Numbered from the stretch's first letter, positions 11,040 to 20,376 are shown. The stretch is 58,910 nt of DNA from Peribacillus deserti (GCF_002863585.1 NZ_PGUY01000007.1:1-58910), one strand, 5' to 3'. The notes: generated by a model from the letters alone, not told the origin. Made by a program: numbers and translations.

Positions 11040-11374
11040 AACTGTGAAAAAGAATTGACCCTTTCGGTTATTGGCGGGAAGTGGAAAATGCTTATTTTAT
11101 GGCATTTAGGCAAAGAAGGGACCAAGCGGTTTGGCGAATTAAAAGCCCTTATGCCGGGCATTACGCAAAGAATGCTGGTGAATCAGCTGCGGGAGCTGGA
11201 AGATGATTTTATTGTAAAACGTCAAGTATACCCAGTTGTTCCGCCAAAAGTAGAGTATTCACTCACTAAGAAGGACATACTTTGCTCCCGATTCTGGATT
11301 CTATGTACAAGTGGGGAAAAAACTATATGGAAAATGTGATGGGCACTCCAGCAAATAAAGCGTCTATTAAATAG
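11040..11374 (+). pseudogene. HxlR-family regulator, truncated and frameshifted
   Basis: From [17 protein letters not shown] onward it is very similar to the intact HxlR at 13235, including PPKVEYSLT. The start codon and first residues are missing, and a frameshift near 11272 changes the tail; in the other frame [17 protein letters not shown] continues to a stop at 11374. It is a decayed paralogue of the HxlR family in this island. Confidence 0.85.
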
Positions 11375-11389
11375 CAATCCTTCCAACTA

Positions 11390-11436
11390 AAGACCACAAG
11401 TAGACGTTAAAAAGTCAAGAGTTGTGGTCTTTTTTG
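11390..11436 (+). terminator. Terminator after the HxlR relic
   Basis: AGACCACAA (11391) pairs with TTGTGGTCT (11422), then a T run. A degraded copy of the same sequence follows the HxlR relic at 20576, so gene and terminator were duplicated together. Confidence 0.8.
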
Positions 11437-11690
11437 TGCAGTGGCTAAGGGGAACGTACCCTATCACCTTGTTATTGGAAATCGACTATATCAACCGTTC
11501 AAGCTATTATAAATGGAAAGCAACTCAGCCACAATGTAAAGAAAAGGCTAGGCAGGAACAGGATTTACGGGATCACCACAATGACAAACGAACTCAAAAC
11601 AAACTAAAAAACGCGCGCCAATTGAATATCGGCACGCGCTAATTGAATAGTTTTTTTACATTGTCTACTTGATGGGAACAAGACCATTAT
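11437..11690 (+). mobile_element. IS3-family element relic (orfB pieces and end)
   Basis: The first part codes for an OrfB N-terminal region (INRSSYYKWKATQPQ); a jump then leads to the typical OrfB end KRAPIEYRHALIE followed by a stop near 11650 and an end-like TGTCTACTTGATGGG. The central catalytic part is deleted. The 130 bases after it, up to hxlB, hold no recognised gene. Confidence 0.7.
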
Positions 11691-11820
11691 TATTTTAAAG
11701 TGTTTTTTTTATTTTACATCTTCGTTGACTCACTGGTGTCTTCTCAGAATTAGCCTTATCATTAATTGTTAAGATAGCCCGAAAACAAATGGTGTTAATT
11801 TGGATAAATGGTTTACTACT

Positions 11821-12378
11821 TTATTCCAAATTGGCATGTTTGCCGTACATCGTATTGGTATCTAAGCCTTTTTTGTCCATGAACCTCAGGATCACAGCAT
11901 CGTAAAAAAGTAAGAGAGTTTGCTCAAAAAGAGAGCCCATCGGCTGGATTGTTTTATAGTCGCCTTCTGACTGGTCTTTGGGCGAGCCAGGCAATTTTAT
12001 TGCGATATCCGCTAATTTTCCGATGGTGGATTCAGGAAATATTGTTGCTGTTGCAATAGTCCCACCGATGTTTTTTGCATTCGCAGCCATGGAGACCAAA
12101 CTTTTTGTTTCTCCTGAACCTGATCCGATGATCAAAATATCATCCTTTTCAAAGTTAGGGGTTACGGTTTCGCCAATCACATAAGCATCTATCCCCATGT
12201 GCATCATTCGCATTGCAAAGGATTTACCCATAAGCCCAGATCTTCCTGCACCAGCTACAAAGACCTTCTCTGATTCAAGAATCCCGTTAACCAGTTTTTC
12301 AGCTTCTTCGTCAGCTATTAATTTTACTGTACGATTAAGTTCTTTTATGATTTCAGCTAAATATTGAGTAGTCTGCAT
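11821..12378 (-). CDS. hxlB: 6-phospho-3-hexuloisomerase
   Basis: Converts D-arabino-3-hexulose-6-phosphate to fructose-6-phosphate, the second step of formaldehyde fixation in the RuMP pathway. A 185-residue SIS-domain protein with VFVAGAGRSGLMGKSFAMR near residue 40 and IIGSGSGETKS near residue 83, both phosphosugar-binding loops. It follows hxlA by eight bases on the same strand, the standard hxlAB order. Length matches B. subtilis HxlB. Confidence 0.95.
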   Translation of the reverse strand: MQTTQYLAEIIKELNRTVKLIADEEAEKLVNGILESEKVFVAGAGRSGLMGKSFAMRMMHMGIDAYVIGETVTPNFEKDDILIIGSGSGETKSLVSMAANAKNIGGTIATATIFPESTIGKLADIAIKLPGSPKDQSEGDYKTIQPMGSLFEQTLLLFYDAVILRFMDKKGLDTNTMYGKHANLE

Positions 12379-12386
12379 AATTGGTA

Positions 12387-13019
12387 TTAGCCTTGTTTAA
12401 CCAATTTTTGCATTTGGGCAGCTGCACCTTTAATATCAGTTTGTCCAGTGATACCGCCACCAACAATGACAAGGTCAGGTTGTGCTTTTATGACTTCCGA
12501 AAGTGTTTCTAATTTAATGCCGCCTGCAACTGCAGTTTTTGCATTTTTAACAACACGTTTAATGGTTTGAAGGTCTTCAAAAGAATTTTTCCCAACTGCC
12601 TGAAGATCGTATCCAGTGTGTACACAGATGTAGTCAACGCCAAACGCATCCACTTCTTGAGCACGAGTTTCAAGATCCTTCACAGCGATCATATCAACAA
12701 GGATTTTTTTGCCTTGTTTTTTAGCTTCTTCAACAGCACCTTTGATTGACATATCTTCAGCTGCTCCAAGGATAGTGATGATATCAGCGCCAGCTTCAGA
12801 TGCCTTCATGACCTCATATCCGGCTGCATCCATAATTTTTAGGTCTGCTAACACTTTTAATGAAGGGAAAGCTTCTTTCATTTCTTTTACTGCTCTAAGA
12901 CCTTCATTAATAACAACCGGCGTTCCGATTTCTACGATATCAATATGCTCTTCCACTTCTTTCACCAGTTCAATTGCTTGTGGAATGTTAACTAAATCTA
13001 ATGCTAATTGTAATTCCAT
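12387..13019 (-). CDS. hxlA: 3-hexulose-6-phosphate synthase
   Basis: Condenses formaldehyde with ribulose-5-phosphate, the entry step of the RuMP pathway. The 210-residue barrel of the orotidine-phosphate-decarboxylase superfamily shows the catalytic VLADLKIMDAAGYE stretch near residue 57 and the phosphate-binding AGGIKLETL and VVGGGITGQ loops. The start at 13019 gives MELQLALDLV as in B. subtilis HxlA. Its promoter carries the GTGCGTACT box described at 13135-13187. Confidence 0.96.
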   Translation of the reverse strand: MELQLALDLVNIPQAIELVKEVEEHIDIVEIGTPVVINEGLRAVKEMKEAFPSLKVLADLKIMDAAGYEVMKASEAGADIITILGAAEDMSIKGAVEEAKKQGKKILVDMIAVKDLETRAQEVDAFGVDYICVHTGYDLQAVGKNSFEDLQTIKRVVKNAKTAVAGGIKLETLSEVIKAQPDLVIVGGGITGQTDIKGAAAQMQKLVKQG

Positions 13020-13134
13020 CTATACTTCACTCCTGATAATTTTTTTGTATAACAGTATTAATAATGCCCAATTCCCCAAATTAGGTCTCAGGCAAGTGTA
13101 ACCAAAGTTCTCCTTTAACCATGTTACAGATGCC

Positions 13135-13187
13135 ATTTTACTGGGTGTGTTAAATTATTGGAAGTACGCACATTATTTTTACATAGT
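13135..13187 (-). promoter_or_regulatory. hxlA promoter with proposed HxlR box
   Basis: On the minus strand ACTAT (13187-13183), 11 bases, GTGCGTACT (13171-13163), 22 bases, then the -10 hexamer TAAAAT (13140-13135). No good -35 is present, as expected for an activated promoter. The same layout occurs before zwf and before the unknown gene at 22233. HxlR is known to activate hxlAB in B. subtilis; that it binds this exact box is my inference. Confidence 0.75.
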
Positions 13188-13234
13188 GATAAAAAGTATA
13201 CTATTGGTTATAATACAAGTCGGAAGTGATATGA

Positions 13235-13600
13235 ATGTCAAGGATACAGGATAAAACATTTGACTGTGAAAAGGAATTGACCCTTTCTATTATTGGCGGT
13301 AAATGGAAGATGCTTATTTTGTGGCACCTCGGCAAGGAAGGGAACCAGCGTTTTGGTGAACTGAAGGCTCTCATGCCGGGCATTACCCAAAGAATGCTTG
13401 TTAACCAGCTTCGCGAGCTGGAAGAAGATCTGATTGTTCATCGCGAAGTTTATCCAATTGTACCTCCGAAAGTGGAGTATTCACTGACAGAACAAGGTAA
13501 AAGCCTGATGCCGATTCTTGATTCTATGTATAATTGGGGTGAAAACTATATGGAGAATGTCGTTGGGGACCAGGCAGAAAGAAAAGAGGCTATCAAGTAG
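13235..13600 (+). CDS. hxlR: HxlR, formaldehyde-responsive activator
   Basis: A 121-residue winged-helix protein of the HxlR family, divergent from hxlAB. The core [20 protein letters not shown] and [12 protein letters not shown] are family marks. Cys11-Glu-Lys13 is present; in B. subtilis HxlR, Cys11 and Lys13 are reported to be cross-linked by formaldehyde, which activates transcription. ATG at 13235 follows GGAAGTG. Control of hxlAB, zwf and the 22233 gene is suggested by the shared promoter box. Confidence 0.94.
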   Translation: MSRIQDKTFDCEKELTLSIIGGKWKMLILWHLGKEGNQRFGELKALMPGITQRMLVNQLRELEEDLIVHREVYPIVPPKVEYSLTEQGKSLMPILDSMYNWGENYMENVVGDQAERKEAIK

Positions 13601-13738
13601 AAAAATAATCCCTTCTTTTAGGATTCGCATTAACGGGCAGTAAAAGCCTACAAATGGAAGTTTCACTTTTTCTCGTATCGATACGCATTAAACAAGATTG
13701 GAGAAAAAATACTACATTCATTAAAGGAATCAGTAACT

Positions 13739-13788
13739 AAAAAGCCAATGGCAGCGATTTATGTATAGTCGCTGCCCTTGGCTTTTTT
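13739..13788 (+). terminator. Terminator after hxlR
   Basis: Long stem AAAAAGCCAA..CAGCGA / TCGCTG..TTGGCTTTTTT. It separates hxlR from the zwf promoter. Confidence 0.88.
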
Positions 13789-13843
13789 ACTCTTGGTAGT
13801 CCTATCAATAGTATTATTTTTTATACTATGTTATATCAATGTA

Positions 13844-13896
13844 CCTATATGTTAATAAAGTGCGTACTTACAAAAATAAAACATAGGGAATATACT
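13844..13896 (+). promoter_or_regulatory. zwf promoter with proposed HxlR box
   Basis: CCTAT (13844-13848), 11 bases, GTGCGTACT (13860-13868), 22 bases, -10 TATACT (13891-13896). The spacing equals that at hxlA and at 22030. Transcription would begin near 13903, leaving an untranslated leader of about 380 bases before zwf; the leader includes a stretch around 14093 that could code for CPKCGHAQLRD but has no start. Confidence 0.75.
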
Positions 13897-14281
13897 AATT
13901 TGGCTCAAGTAATTGTTAGATTAGGGGATACTACAAAAAAACAACAAACTCATTAGATCATCAAAAGGATATTAATGATGATAGGTCATTAGAATATAGT
14001 GGTAGTCCAATAAAATATATCAACACGTTTTTATTAATTTTTGCTTGCATGCTGTTTTGCTTTAACAAAACATATGCGAGAGGAGAGATTCCTGTCCAAA
14101 ATGTGGTCATGCTCAATTAAGAGATATCATTTTTATCGTACAGGTTGGGAGAGTGAAACGAAACTCACATTCAAAAGCAGGATAAGGCATTAGTGAAAAT
14201 CCTTGTTGTTGTGTATTAAAAATAAAGAAATTAAGGGATTTTTCTTTTTGAAAATGTTTTGAAGAAGTGGAGGAATAAAAA

Positions 14282-15754
14282 GTGGATTCTATGACTTTTG
14301 TCTTATTTGGGGCAACAGGGGATTTAGCCAAGAGAAAAATTTTCCCCGCCTTGTTTAATTTATATCTGGATCAAAAATTGCCTGACAGTTTTTTAGTTAT
14401 TGGTGTAGGTTTAGAGGAATTGTCTGATGTGGATTTTCAAACACATGTAAAAGAATCATTATTCACTTTTTCCAGACATTTGTTAAATGACAAATCCAAA
14501 AAAGAAGAATTTTCCATGGAATTCCGTTATAGCCAATTAGATGTAACAAATGCTGAAGGGTATAAAAAGTTACTCCAACTCGTTCAACAAAATGAAAGAG
14601 AGCGGAACATTAAAGAGAATCGAATGTTCTATCTATCTGTTGCTCCTGAATTCTTTGATGTAATTGCTTTGAACATCAAGGAGAGTGGATTAGGATCGAC
14701 AAAAGGATGGAAACGATTAATGATCGAAAAACCTTTTGGGCGTGATTTAAAATCTGCTCAAGATTTAAATGAAATACTAAGCAAAGCTTTTGAAGAAGAC
14801 GAAATTTTCCGGATTGACCATTATCTTGGAAAACCGATGGTTCAAAACCTTGAAGCTTTAGAATTTGCCAACCCTGTGCTGCAATCACTATGGAACAATC
14901 GGTATATTGCCAATGTGCAAATAACGGCTAGTGAAACGGTTGGTGTAGAAGAGAGAGCTAGTTATTATGAAAAAGCAGGGGCTATTCGTGATATGGTCCA
15001 AAATCATATGATGCAGCTGTTGATGATGACGGCCATGCATCAGCCAAAACAGATGAGCACGAACGATATCCGTACAGTGAAAAGAAAAGTTATGGACTCT
15101 CTTCGGCCAGTACAGAGAGATACTGTAGGTATCCACGTTGTTCGTGGTCAATATGGACCGGGCGAAATAAAGGGTAAACCTGTAGTCGGATATTTAGAAG
15201 AACCTGGAGTGAATGCTTCTTCCACAAACGATACATTTGTGGCTGCTCGTTTATGGATTGATAGTTCATTCTGGGATGGGGTGCCATTTTATATCCGGAC
15301 AGGAAAAAGAATGAAGGAAAAGTCGACGCGGATTGTAATTGAATTCAAGAGTCCAACGAAAAATGTGTTTACTAACGAGAATCAATTTGCAGAACCCAAT
15401 CTATTAGTTTTCAAAGTAAGTCCAATTGAGGGTGTGTCGATGCAATTAAATAGCAAAAATTTAACAAATGGAAATTTGGAGCCGATAATTGTTGACTTCT
15501 CAGCAAGTACAAAAGACATACCAGAAGCTTACGAACTCTTAATATTCGATGCTCTGCGTGGGGACTCTACATTCTTTGCTCATTGGGACGAAGTTGAATT
15601 ATCTTGGAAATGGGTACAGCCCGTTTTAGAGGCGTTTGAGGAAAATGACCTTCCACTCCACCTATATCAAGCCGGTTCGATGGGACCACAAGCTGCTTCG
15701 CAATTATTGGAAGAGGATGGTTTTAAATGGTGGGAAACTAGGGGGGAAGTTTAA
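14282..15754 (+). CDS. zwf: Glucose-6-phosphate dehydrogenase
   Basis: Oxidises glucose-6-phosphate to 6-phosphogluconolactone with NADP+. The 490-residue protein has the Rossmann motif FGATGDLAKRK near residue 8 and the active-site RIDHYLGK near residue 178. GTG at 14282 lies eight bases after GGAGG. In B. subtilis zwf is not next to hxl genes; here it stands under an HxlR-type promoter and next to gnd and pgi, so it probably serves formaldehyde oxidation. Codon use is ordinary for the region. Confidence 0.96.
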   Translation: MDSMTFVLFGATGDLAKRKIFPALFNLYLDQKLPDSFLVIGVGLEELSDVDFQTHVKESLFTFSRHLLNDKSKKEEFSMEFRYSQLDVTNAEGYKKLLQLVQQNERERNIKENRMFYLSVAPEFFDVIALNIKESGLGSTKGWKRLMIEKPFGRDLKSAQDLNEILSKAFEEDEIFRIDHYLGKPMVQNLEALEFANPVLQSLWNNRYIANVQITASETVGVEERASYYEKAGAIRDMVQNHMMQLLMMTAMHQPKQMSTNDIRTVKRKVMDSLRPVQRDTVGIHVVRGQYGPGEIKGKPVVGYLEEPGVNASSTNDTFVAARLWIDSSFWDGVPFYIRTGKRMKEKSTRIVIEFKSPTKNVFTNENQFAEPNLLVFKVSPIEGVSMQLNSKNLTNGNLEPIIVDFSASTKDIPEAYELLIFDALRGDSTFFAHWDEVELSWKWVQPVLEAFEENDLPLHLYQAGSMGPQAASQLLEEDGFKWWETRGEV

Positions 15755-15881
15755 TCCGCACCTCCCTGGAAAGCCATTGGTATGAAGAGAGCAAATGGTT
15801 CCATAAGGAGACCATGAAGAACAACAAATGGGTAGCATAATAATATAGGCTATTTTTTGTAATTTAAAGGAGGAAACTCAA

Positions 15882-16775
15882 GTGAAAGTAGGATTAATTG
15901 GATTAGGGAAAATGGGTATGAACTTAGGAAAAAACTTAATTGACAATAAACACCATGTAATGGCGTTTGATCTAAATACACATGCTATTGAAGAAATTAA
16001 AAAATACGGAGTTGAAGGAGCATCCAGTTTACAAGATCTTGTTCAATCATTAGAAAAGCCACGAGTTGTTTGGATAATGGTCCCACACTCCGTCGTTGAT
16101 TCAGTTATTAGTGAAATCACACCATTTCTAAGTGAGGGAGATATCGTCATTGAAGCTGGTAATTCGCATTATAAGGAATCCATTCGTCGTTACGAACAGA
16201 TGAAGAAAGTTGGAGTGAGCTTTATGGATGCCGGTACTTCTGGGGGGATGGAAGGTGCTCGCTATGGTGCTTGTTATATGATTGGTGGAGATCCTGAAGC
16301 ATGGAGCATTGTCGAGCCGATTTTTAGAGATACAGCTGTAGATAATGGGTATTTATATGCTGGGAAATCTGGTAGTGGCCACTTCTTAAAAATGGTCCAC
16401 AATGGAATAGAATACGGAATGATGGCCGCCATTGGTGAAGGATTCGAAGTCCTGGAAAAAAGCGATTTCGATTTTGACTATGAAAAAGTGGCACGGGTGT
16501 GGAATAACGGTTCTGTCATCCGCTCATGGCTCATGGAATTGACAGAACGCGCATTTTCTAAAGATGCAAAATTAGATGAAATTAAGGGCATTATGTATTC
16601 TTCTGGGGAAGGGAAATGGACAGTTGAAACCGCTTTGGATCTTCAAACAGCTACCCCTGTTATCGCTATGTCTTTACTAATGCGTTACCGTTCATTAGAC
16701 AATGATACATTTACAGGTAAAGTGGTAGCTGCCCTTCGTAATGAATTTGGCGGACATGCTGTGGAAAAATCATAA
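15882..16775 (+). CDS. gnd: 6-phosphogluconate dehydrogenase (short type)
   Basis: Decarboxylates 6-phosphogluconate to ribulose-5-phosphate, CO2 and NAD(P)H; this regenerates the formaldehyde acceptor. The 297 residues correspond to the short GntZ/YqeC-type enzymes. Visible are GLIGLGKMGMNLGKNL, the substrate segment GTSGGMEGARYG near residue 117 and GSGHFLKMVHNGIEYG near residue 165. ATG at 15882 follows AAAGGAGG. It lies 127 bases after zwf on the same strand. Confidence 0.95.
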   Translation: MKVGLIGLGKMGMNLGKNLIDNKHHVMAFDLNTHAIEEIKKYGVEGASSLQDLVQSLEKPRVVWIMVPHSVVDSVISEITPFLSEGDIVIEAGNSHYKESIRRYEQMKKVGVSFMDAGTSGGMEGARYGACYMIGGDPEAWSIVEPIFRDTAVDNGYLYAGKSGSGHFLKMVHNGIEYGMMAAIGEGFEVLEKSDFDFDYEKVARVWNNGSVIRSWLMELTERAFSKDAKLDEIKGIMYSSGEGKWTVETALDLQTATPVIAMSLLMRYRSLDNDTFTGKVVAALRNEFGGHAVEKS

Positions 16776-16862
16776 AGTCATCTGCTGTATATGTCTTTCG
16801 TTAAAATGAGCCGGAAATTCATTGGATTTTTAGTTCGGCATATCCCGAAAATTGCAACTATG

Positions 16863-17060
16863 TTGATTGAAGCGGAAGGAGCGAGACTCCTCGAAAATGC
16901 ATTCACATTTTCTCGTGCGGTGCTTATTCACGGATGATGATTCAACGTCCTGCGGGAAAAACGGGACAAGGGAGACCCCGCAGCCGCACAGCGCCGAGGA
17001 GGCTACCCGTTCGCCCGCGGAAAGCGAGCACCTGGAGCCAACAGACAAGTTTGACAGAGC
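16863..17060 (+). repeat. GC-rich intergenic repeat, copy R1
   Basis: Contains the family words GCGAGACTCCT, GCGGGA..CGGGACA, GAGACCCCGCAG, GCCGAGGAGGCT and CCGCGGAAAGCGAGC, flanked by GTTGATTG and CAACAGACAAGTTT. Four more copies are at 36558, 37866, 54160 and 58763. Such repeats are common between genes in Bacillaceae; no coding function is supported. Confidence 0.75.
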
Positions 17061-17093
17061 CAAAAAAATAAAACAATATTGAGGTGTGACATC

Positions 17094-17585
17094 ATGAACG
17101 TATTGGATGCAAAAATCATTAACACACAATATGGTTTAGAAACCTATTTAGATATGGTGAAGAATATCGAAGTAAAAGAACTCCATTCTCCATTAGATAA
17201 TGAGCCCTTTTATGAAATAGTATTAGGGATAGAGTATTTTCTTCTAAGGGACAGAAAATATTATGATAGTGAAAGGAATTATTTTCGGATTCGAATGAGC
17301 GAAGATTTTAATTCAATCACGTTAAGAGAGACAGATACCGAAAGTTTATTTGCTGTCAAAACCGAACACGAGAGAGACTCAACTAAGCTGCTGGTTGGAG
17401 AATGGCTGATAAAAACCAATGCTTTCAAGCAAGTAATAAGTGAACTGATCCAACAAAAGAAAACGGAGAATGTTCAAAATGAGGGAGACACTCGAAAAGT
17501 ATCAGGAACGATAAGATTCTTGGAAATATTACTTGAAATCAAAGCAGAAGACATACTAAGTGCCGATGTAGAGAGGGACCATTGA
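17094..17585 (+). CDS. Unknown protein, paralogue of the 22233 gene
   Basis: A soluble-looking 163-residue protein without signal peptide, membrane segment or cysteine cluster. About two thirds of its residues are shared with the protein at 22233: MNVLDAKIINTQYG, YYDS..NYFRIRM, LRET.TESLFAVK and LVGEWLIKTNAF. I do not recognise the family. ATG at 17094 follows GAGGTG. It sits between gnd and pgi and may be read with them; its sister has an HxlR-type promoter. A role in the formaldehyde response is inferred only from context. Confidence 0.85.
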   Translation: MNVLDAKIINTQYGLETYLDMVKNIEVKELHSPLDNEPFYEIVLGIEYFLLRDRKYYDSERNYFRIRMSEDFNSITLRETDTESLFAVKTEHERDSTKLLVGEWLIKTNAFKQVISELIQQKKTENVQNEGDTRKVSGTIRFLEILLEIKAEDILSADVERDH

Positions 17586-17725
17586 GTTTTCTTAATACTA
17601 ACTATCTTAATGTACGCTATTGATAATTACAAGGTCCTCTAAGGATTTTTTCAAAATTGAAGGGGAGTTTACATGTGTTTTTAAAAACTTCCCTTATATA
17701 CTGTAGAAAAGAAGAATGCACTAAC

Positions 17726-17824
17726 ATGAAACGTTTTACTATGCCGAGAGATCTCTTTTACGGAGAAGGATCTCCGATTGTAGCAGCAAAGCTAAAGTTG
17801 ATTGAAAGGGGAAGTGATGTATGA
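17726..17824 (+). pseudogene. Alcohol dehydrogenase start fragment fused in front of pgi
   Basis: A 32-codon frame beginning KRFTMPRDLFYGEGS, which matches the first residues of the iron alcohol dehydrogenase at 25286 (YRFTIPRDVYFGEGS). After about 16 residues the similarity ends. Its TGA overlaps the pgi ATG (ATGA), so if translated it would couple pgi translation. It marks a deletion that joined an adh start to pgi. Confidence 0.7.
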
Positions 17825-19158
17825 CTATTTCGTTCGATTACTCCAATGCATTAGCATTTATGAAAAAGAGTGAAGTAGATAATCTAAGTGAATTTGTAAA
17901 AGTAGCTCATAAAATGCTACATGAAAAAACAGGCCCCGGCTCTGATTATCTTGGTTGGGTCGATTTGCCACTAAACTATGATAAGAGTGAATTTGAAAGA
18001 ATTAAACAAGCTGCTGAAAGAATCAAGAAACATTCAGACGCAATGGTTGTAATTGGTATTGGTGGTTCGTACCTGGGGGCAAGATCAGCTATAGAATCTC
18101 TGTCCCATAGCTTTCATAACCAGATGAACAATAAGACACATGTTTATTTTGCCGGTCAGAATATCAGTTCTACTTATATCTCTCATTTATTTGAGCTATT
18201 AGAGGGGAAGGATATCTCTGTTAACGTCATTTCTAAATCAGGAACAACGACAGAGCCAGCCCTTGCTTTCCGTATTTTCCGTGACTATATGGAGAAAAAA
18301 TACGGAAAAGAAGAGGCGAGAAAACGTATTTTTGCTACTACAGATCAGAAAAAAGGCGCATTAAAAAAGCTTGCGGACGAAGAAGGTTATGAAACGTTCG
18401 TTATTCCGGATGATGTTGGTGGAAGGTATTCTGTGCTAACAGCAGTTGGTCTTTTACCAATTGCCGTAGCAGGACTCGATATTGATCAAATGATGGAAGG
18501 GGCAGCAGCGGCTGCTCGTAAATACAACAATCCTGATTTATTGACAAATGAGAGCTACCAGTATGCTGCAGTGCGAAATGCACTCTACAATAAAGGCAAA
18601 GTTATCGAATTGCTTGTTAACTATGAGCCCTCCCTTCACTACGTATCGGAATGGTGGAAGCAGCTGTTTGGGGAAAGTGAAGGGAAAGATCAAAAAGGGC
18701 TTTTTCCTGCTTCTGTCGATTTTTCAACGGATTTGCATTCCATGGGGCAATATGTACAAGAAGGCCGACGAAACCTTATAGAAACAGTTTTACAGATTAA
18801 GAAACCTCGAATTGATGTAACCATTCATGAAGATCCGGATAATATCGATGGGTTAAACTTCTTAGCCGGTAAGACAATGGATGAAGTCAACAAAAGTGCA
18901 TTTCAGGGTACCCTTATAGCCCATACAGATGGGGAAGTACCTAATCTCGTGATTGAACTGGATGAAATGAATGAGTTCACTTACGGTGAGATGGTTTACT
19001 TTTTCGAGAAGGCATGCGGGATTAGTGGTCATCTACTAGGCGTTAACCCATTCGACCAGCCAGGAGTCGAAGCATACAAAAAGAATATGTTTGCTTTACT
19101 TGGCAAACCTGGTTATGAAGCAGAAAAAGCTGCTATCCTGGAGCGTTTATCGAAATAA
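17821..19158 (+). CDS. pgi: Glucose-6-phosphate isomerase
   Basis: Interconverts fructose-6-phosphate and glucose-6-phosphate. In this cluster it links the HxlB product to Zwf and closes the dissimilatory RuMP cycle. The 445-residue protein shows [14 protein letters not shown] near residue 74, [11 protein letters not shown] near residue 139, [19 protein letters not shown] near residue 199 and [14 protein letters not shown] at 17821 follows GGGGAAG. Bacilli usually keep pgi elsewhere, so this may be an extra copy. Confidence 0.95.
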   Translation: MTISFDYSNALAFMKKSEVDNLSEFVKVAHKMLHEKTGPGSDYLGWVDLPLNYDKSEFERIKQAAERIKKHSDAMVVIGIGGSYLGARSAIESLSHSFHNQMNNKTHVYFAGQNISSTYISHLFELLEGKDISVNVISKSGTTTEPALAFRIFRDYMEKKYGKEEARKRIFATTDQKKGALKKLADEEGYETFVIPDDVGGRYSVLTAVGLLPIAVAGLDIDQMMEGAAAAARKYNNPDLLTNESYQYAAVRNALYNKGKVIELLVNYEPSLHYVSEWWKQLFGESEGKDQKGLFPASVDFSTDLHSMGQYVQEGRRNLIETVLQIKKPRIDVTIHEDPDNIDGLNFLAGKTMDEVNKSAFQGTLIAHTDGEVPNLVIELDEMNEFTYGEMVYFFEKACGISGHLLGVNPFDQPGVEAYKKNMFALLGKPGYEAEKAAILERLSK

Positions 19159-19252
19159 TGTTTGGTTGTAGATTTCAGAGAATCTTTAGAAACTCGGTTA
19201 TCATGCAGGGAGCTGCGGATTTCCATTACTGAAATATTAGTATATATGTAAA

Positions 19253-19284
19253 GAAGCCTTCAAGAATAAATCTTGAAGGCTTTA
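19253..19284. terminator. Terminator between pgi and the DJ-1 gene
   Basis: Stem AAGCCTTCAAG / CTTGAAGGCTT with a seven-base loop, short T run on the plus strand. Confidence 0.75.
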
Positions 19285-19318
19285 AATTCATCAAACTTTT
19301 ATAGTAAAAACCAAAAAT

Positions 19319-19837
19319 TTAGCGTAAAGCAGCGATTAGGCTTTCTCCAAATTCTTTGGCACCATCTGGGCCATCACCAGTGATAATATCATCATGTGCA
19401 ACGACGTGTTTTTGAATATATTCTACCTTATTTTCTTTCAATTCGTTAATTTGCACATCAACTGGATAACATGTTGCTGTTCGTCCGGAAAGTAAACCTG
19501 TTTTAGCTACAGTAACGGCTCCTGCACAAATTCCTGTTACAAGAACTTTTTGCTGATATGCTTGCTTTAAGTATTCTAGTAGTTCTAGATTTCCCCATAG
19601 ATGATCGTTCGTACCAGATCCGCCAATTACAGCTACGACATCATAATCAATTGCTGAAGCGTCGGAGAAGATTACTTCAGCGTTTGCCTTGCCTTGATAG
19701 TCGCCGGTAATTTCACCTGTTTTAGTGCTTGCTAGGGTTACTTCAACTCCAGCATTTTCTAATATTGTTTTAGGTTGAAATAATTCATCTTCATTAAATC
19801 GTTCCGGTGGAATAATAAGTAATGCTTTTTTATTCAT
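19319..19837 (-). CDS. DJ-1/PfpI family protein (paralogue 1)
   Basis: A 172-residue class-I-glutamine-amidotransferase-like protein. The nucleophile elbow reads VTGICAGAVTVAK with the Cys near residue 101, and GGSGTNDHLW precedes it. Members of this superfamily act as glyoxalase III, deglycases or chaperones; the exact activity is not readable. It is very similar to the gene at 35044. It is divergent from a HxlR-family regulator at 19981 with 143 bases between, so that regulator probably controls it. ATG at 19837 follows TAGGAGGC. Confidence 0.88.
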   Translation of the reverse strand: MNKKALLIIPPERFNEDELFQPKTILENAGVEVTLASTKTGEITGDYQGKANAEVIFSDASAIDYDVVAVIGGSGTNDHLWGNLELLEYLKQAYQQKVLVTGICAGAVTVAKTGLLSGRTATCYPVDVQINELKENKVEYIQKHVVAHDDIITGDGPDGAKEFGESLIAALR

Positions 19838-19980
19838 AAATTTGCCTCCTAATAATAAAAAACTGGTCTATATGACTGAACCCAATTGTACAACGGGAGA
19901 TCTACATTATGAAGACTGCACTTTTTTGTGCGGAGGTTACCTAAAAGTTACTGGTAAAATAAAAAGGGGGCTAAAAAGCA

Positions 19981-20376
19981 ATGTCAGAAACATTAAGAGA
20001 AGAAATCAGACAGAAGATTTTAAAGGGTGATTATAACTGTGAAAAAGAACTCACCTTATCCATCATTAGTGGTAAATGGAAGATTGTTATTTTATGGCAT
20101 TTAGGTGTTGAGGGACCACACCGATTCAGTGAACTACAGAGACTTTTCCCGAAAATATCACATAAAATATTAACGAATCAATTGCGTGAACTTATAGAAG
20201 ATGGAGTCGTCCATAGAGAAGTTTTCCCTGAAGTTCCTCCAAAAGTTGAATATTCGATGACTGAACTCGGAATGACTTTACAACCAATTGTTGAAATGAT
20301 GTATGAGTGGGGCAAAAAGCGAATAAAACAAATTAAACAAGATATTCATTCTCCAAAAAGGGAAACTGACAATTAA
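19981..20376 (+). CDS. HxlR-family transcriptional regulator (second)
   Basis: A 131-residue winged-helix protein with [23 protein letters not shown] and [12 protein letters not shown]. It has a longer N-terminus than HxlR at 13235 but keeps the Cys-Glu-Lys triplet (residues 20-22) that forms the formaldehyde sensor in HxlR. ATG at 19981 follows AAAAAGGGGG. It is divergent from the DJ-1 gene at 19319. Sensing of formaldehyde or another carbonyl is inferred from the conserved triplet. Confidence 0.9.
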   Translation: MSETLREEIRQKILKGDYNCEKELTLSIISGKWKIVILWHLGVEGPHRFSELQRLFPKISHKILTNQLRELIEDGVVHREVFPEVPPKVEYSMTELGMTLQPIVEMMYEWGKKRIKQIKQDIHSPKRETDN

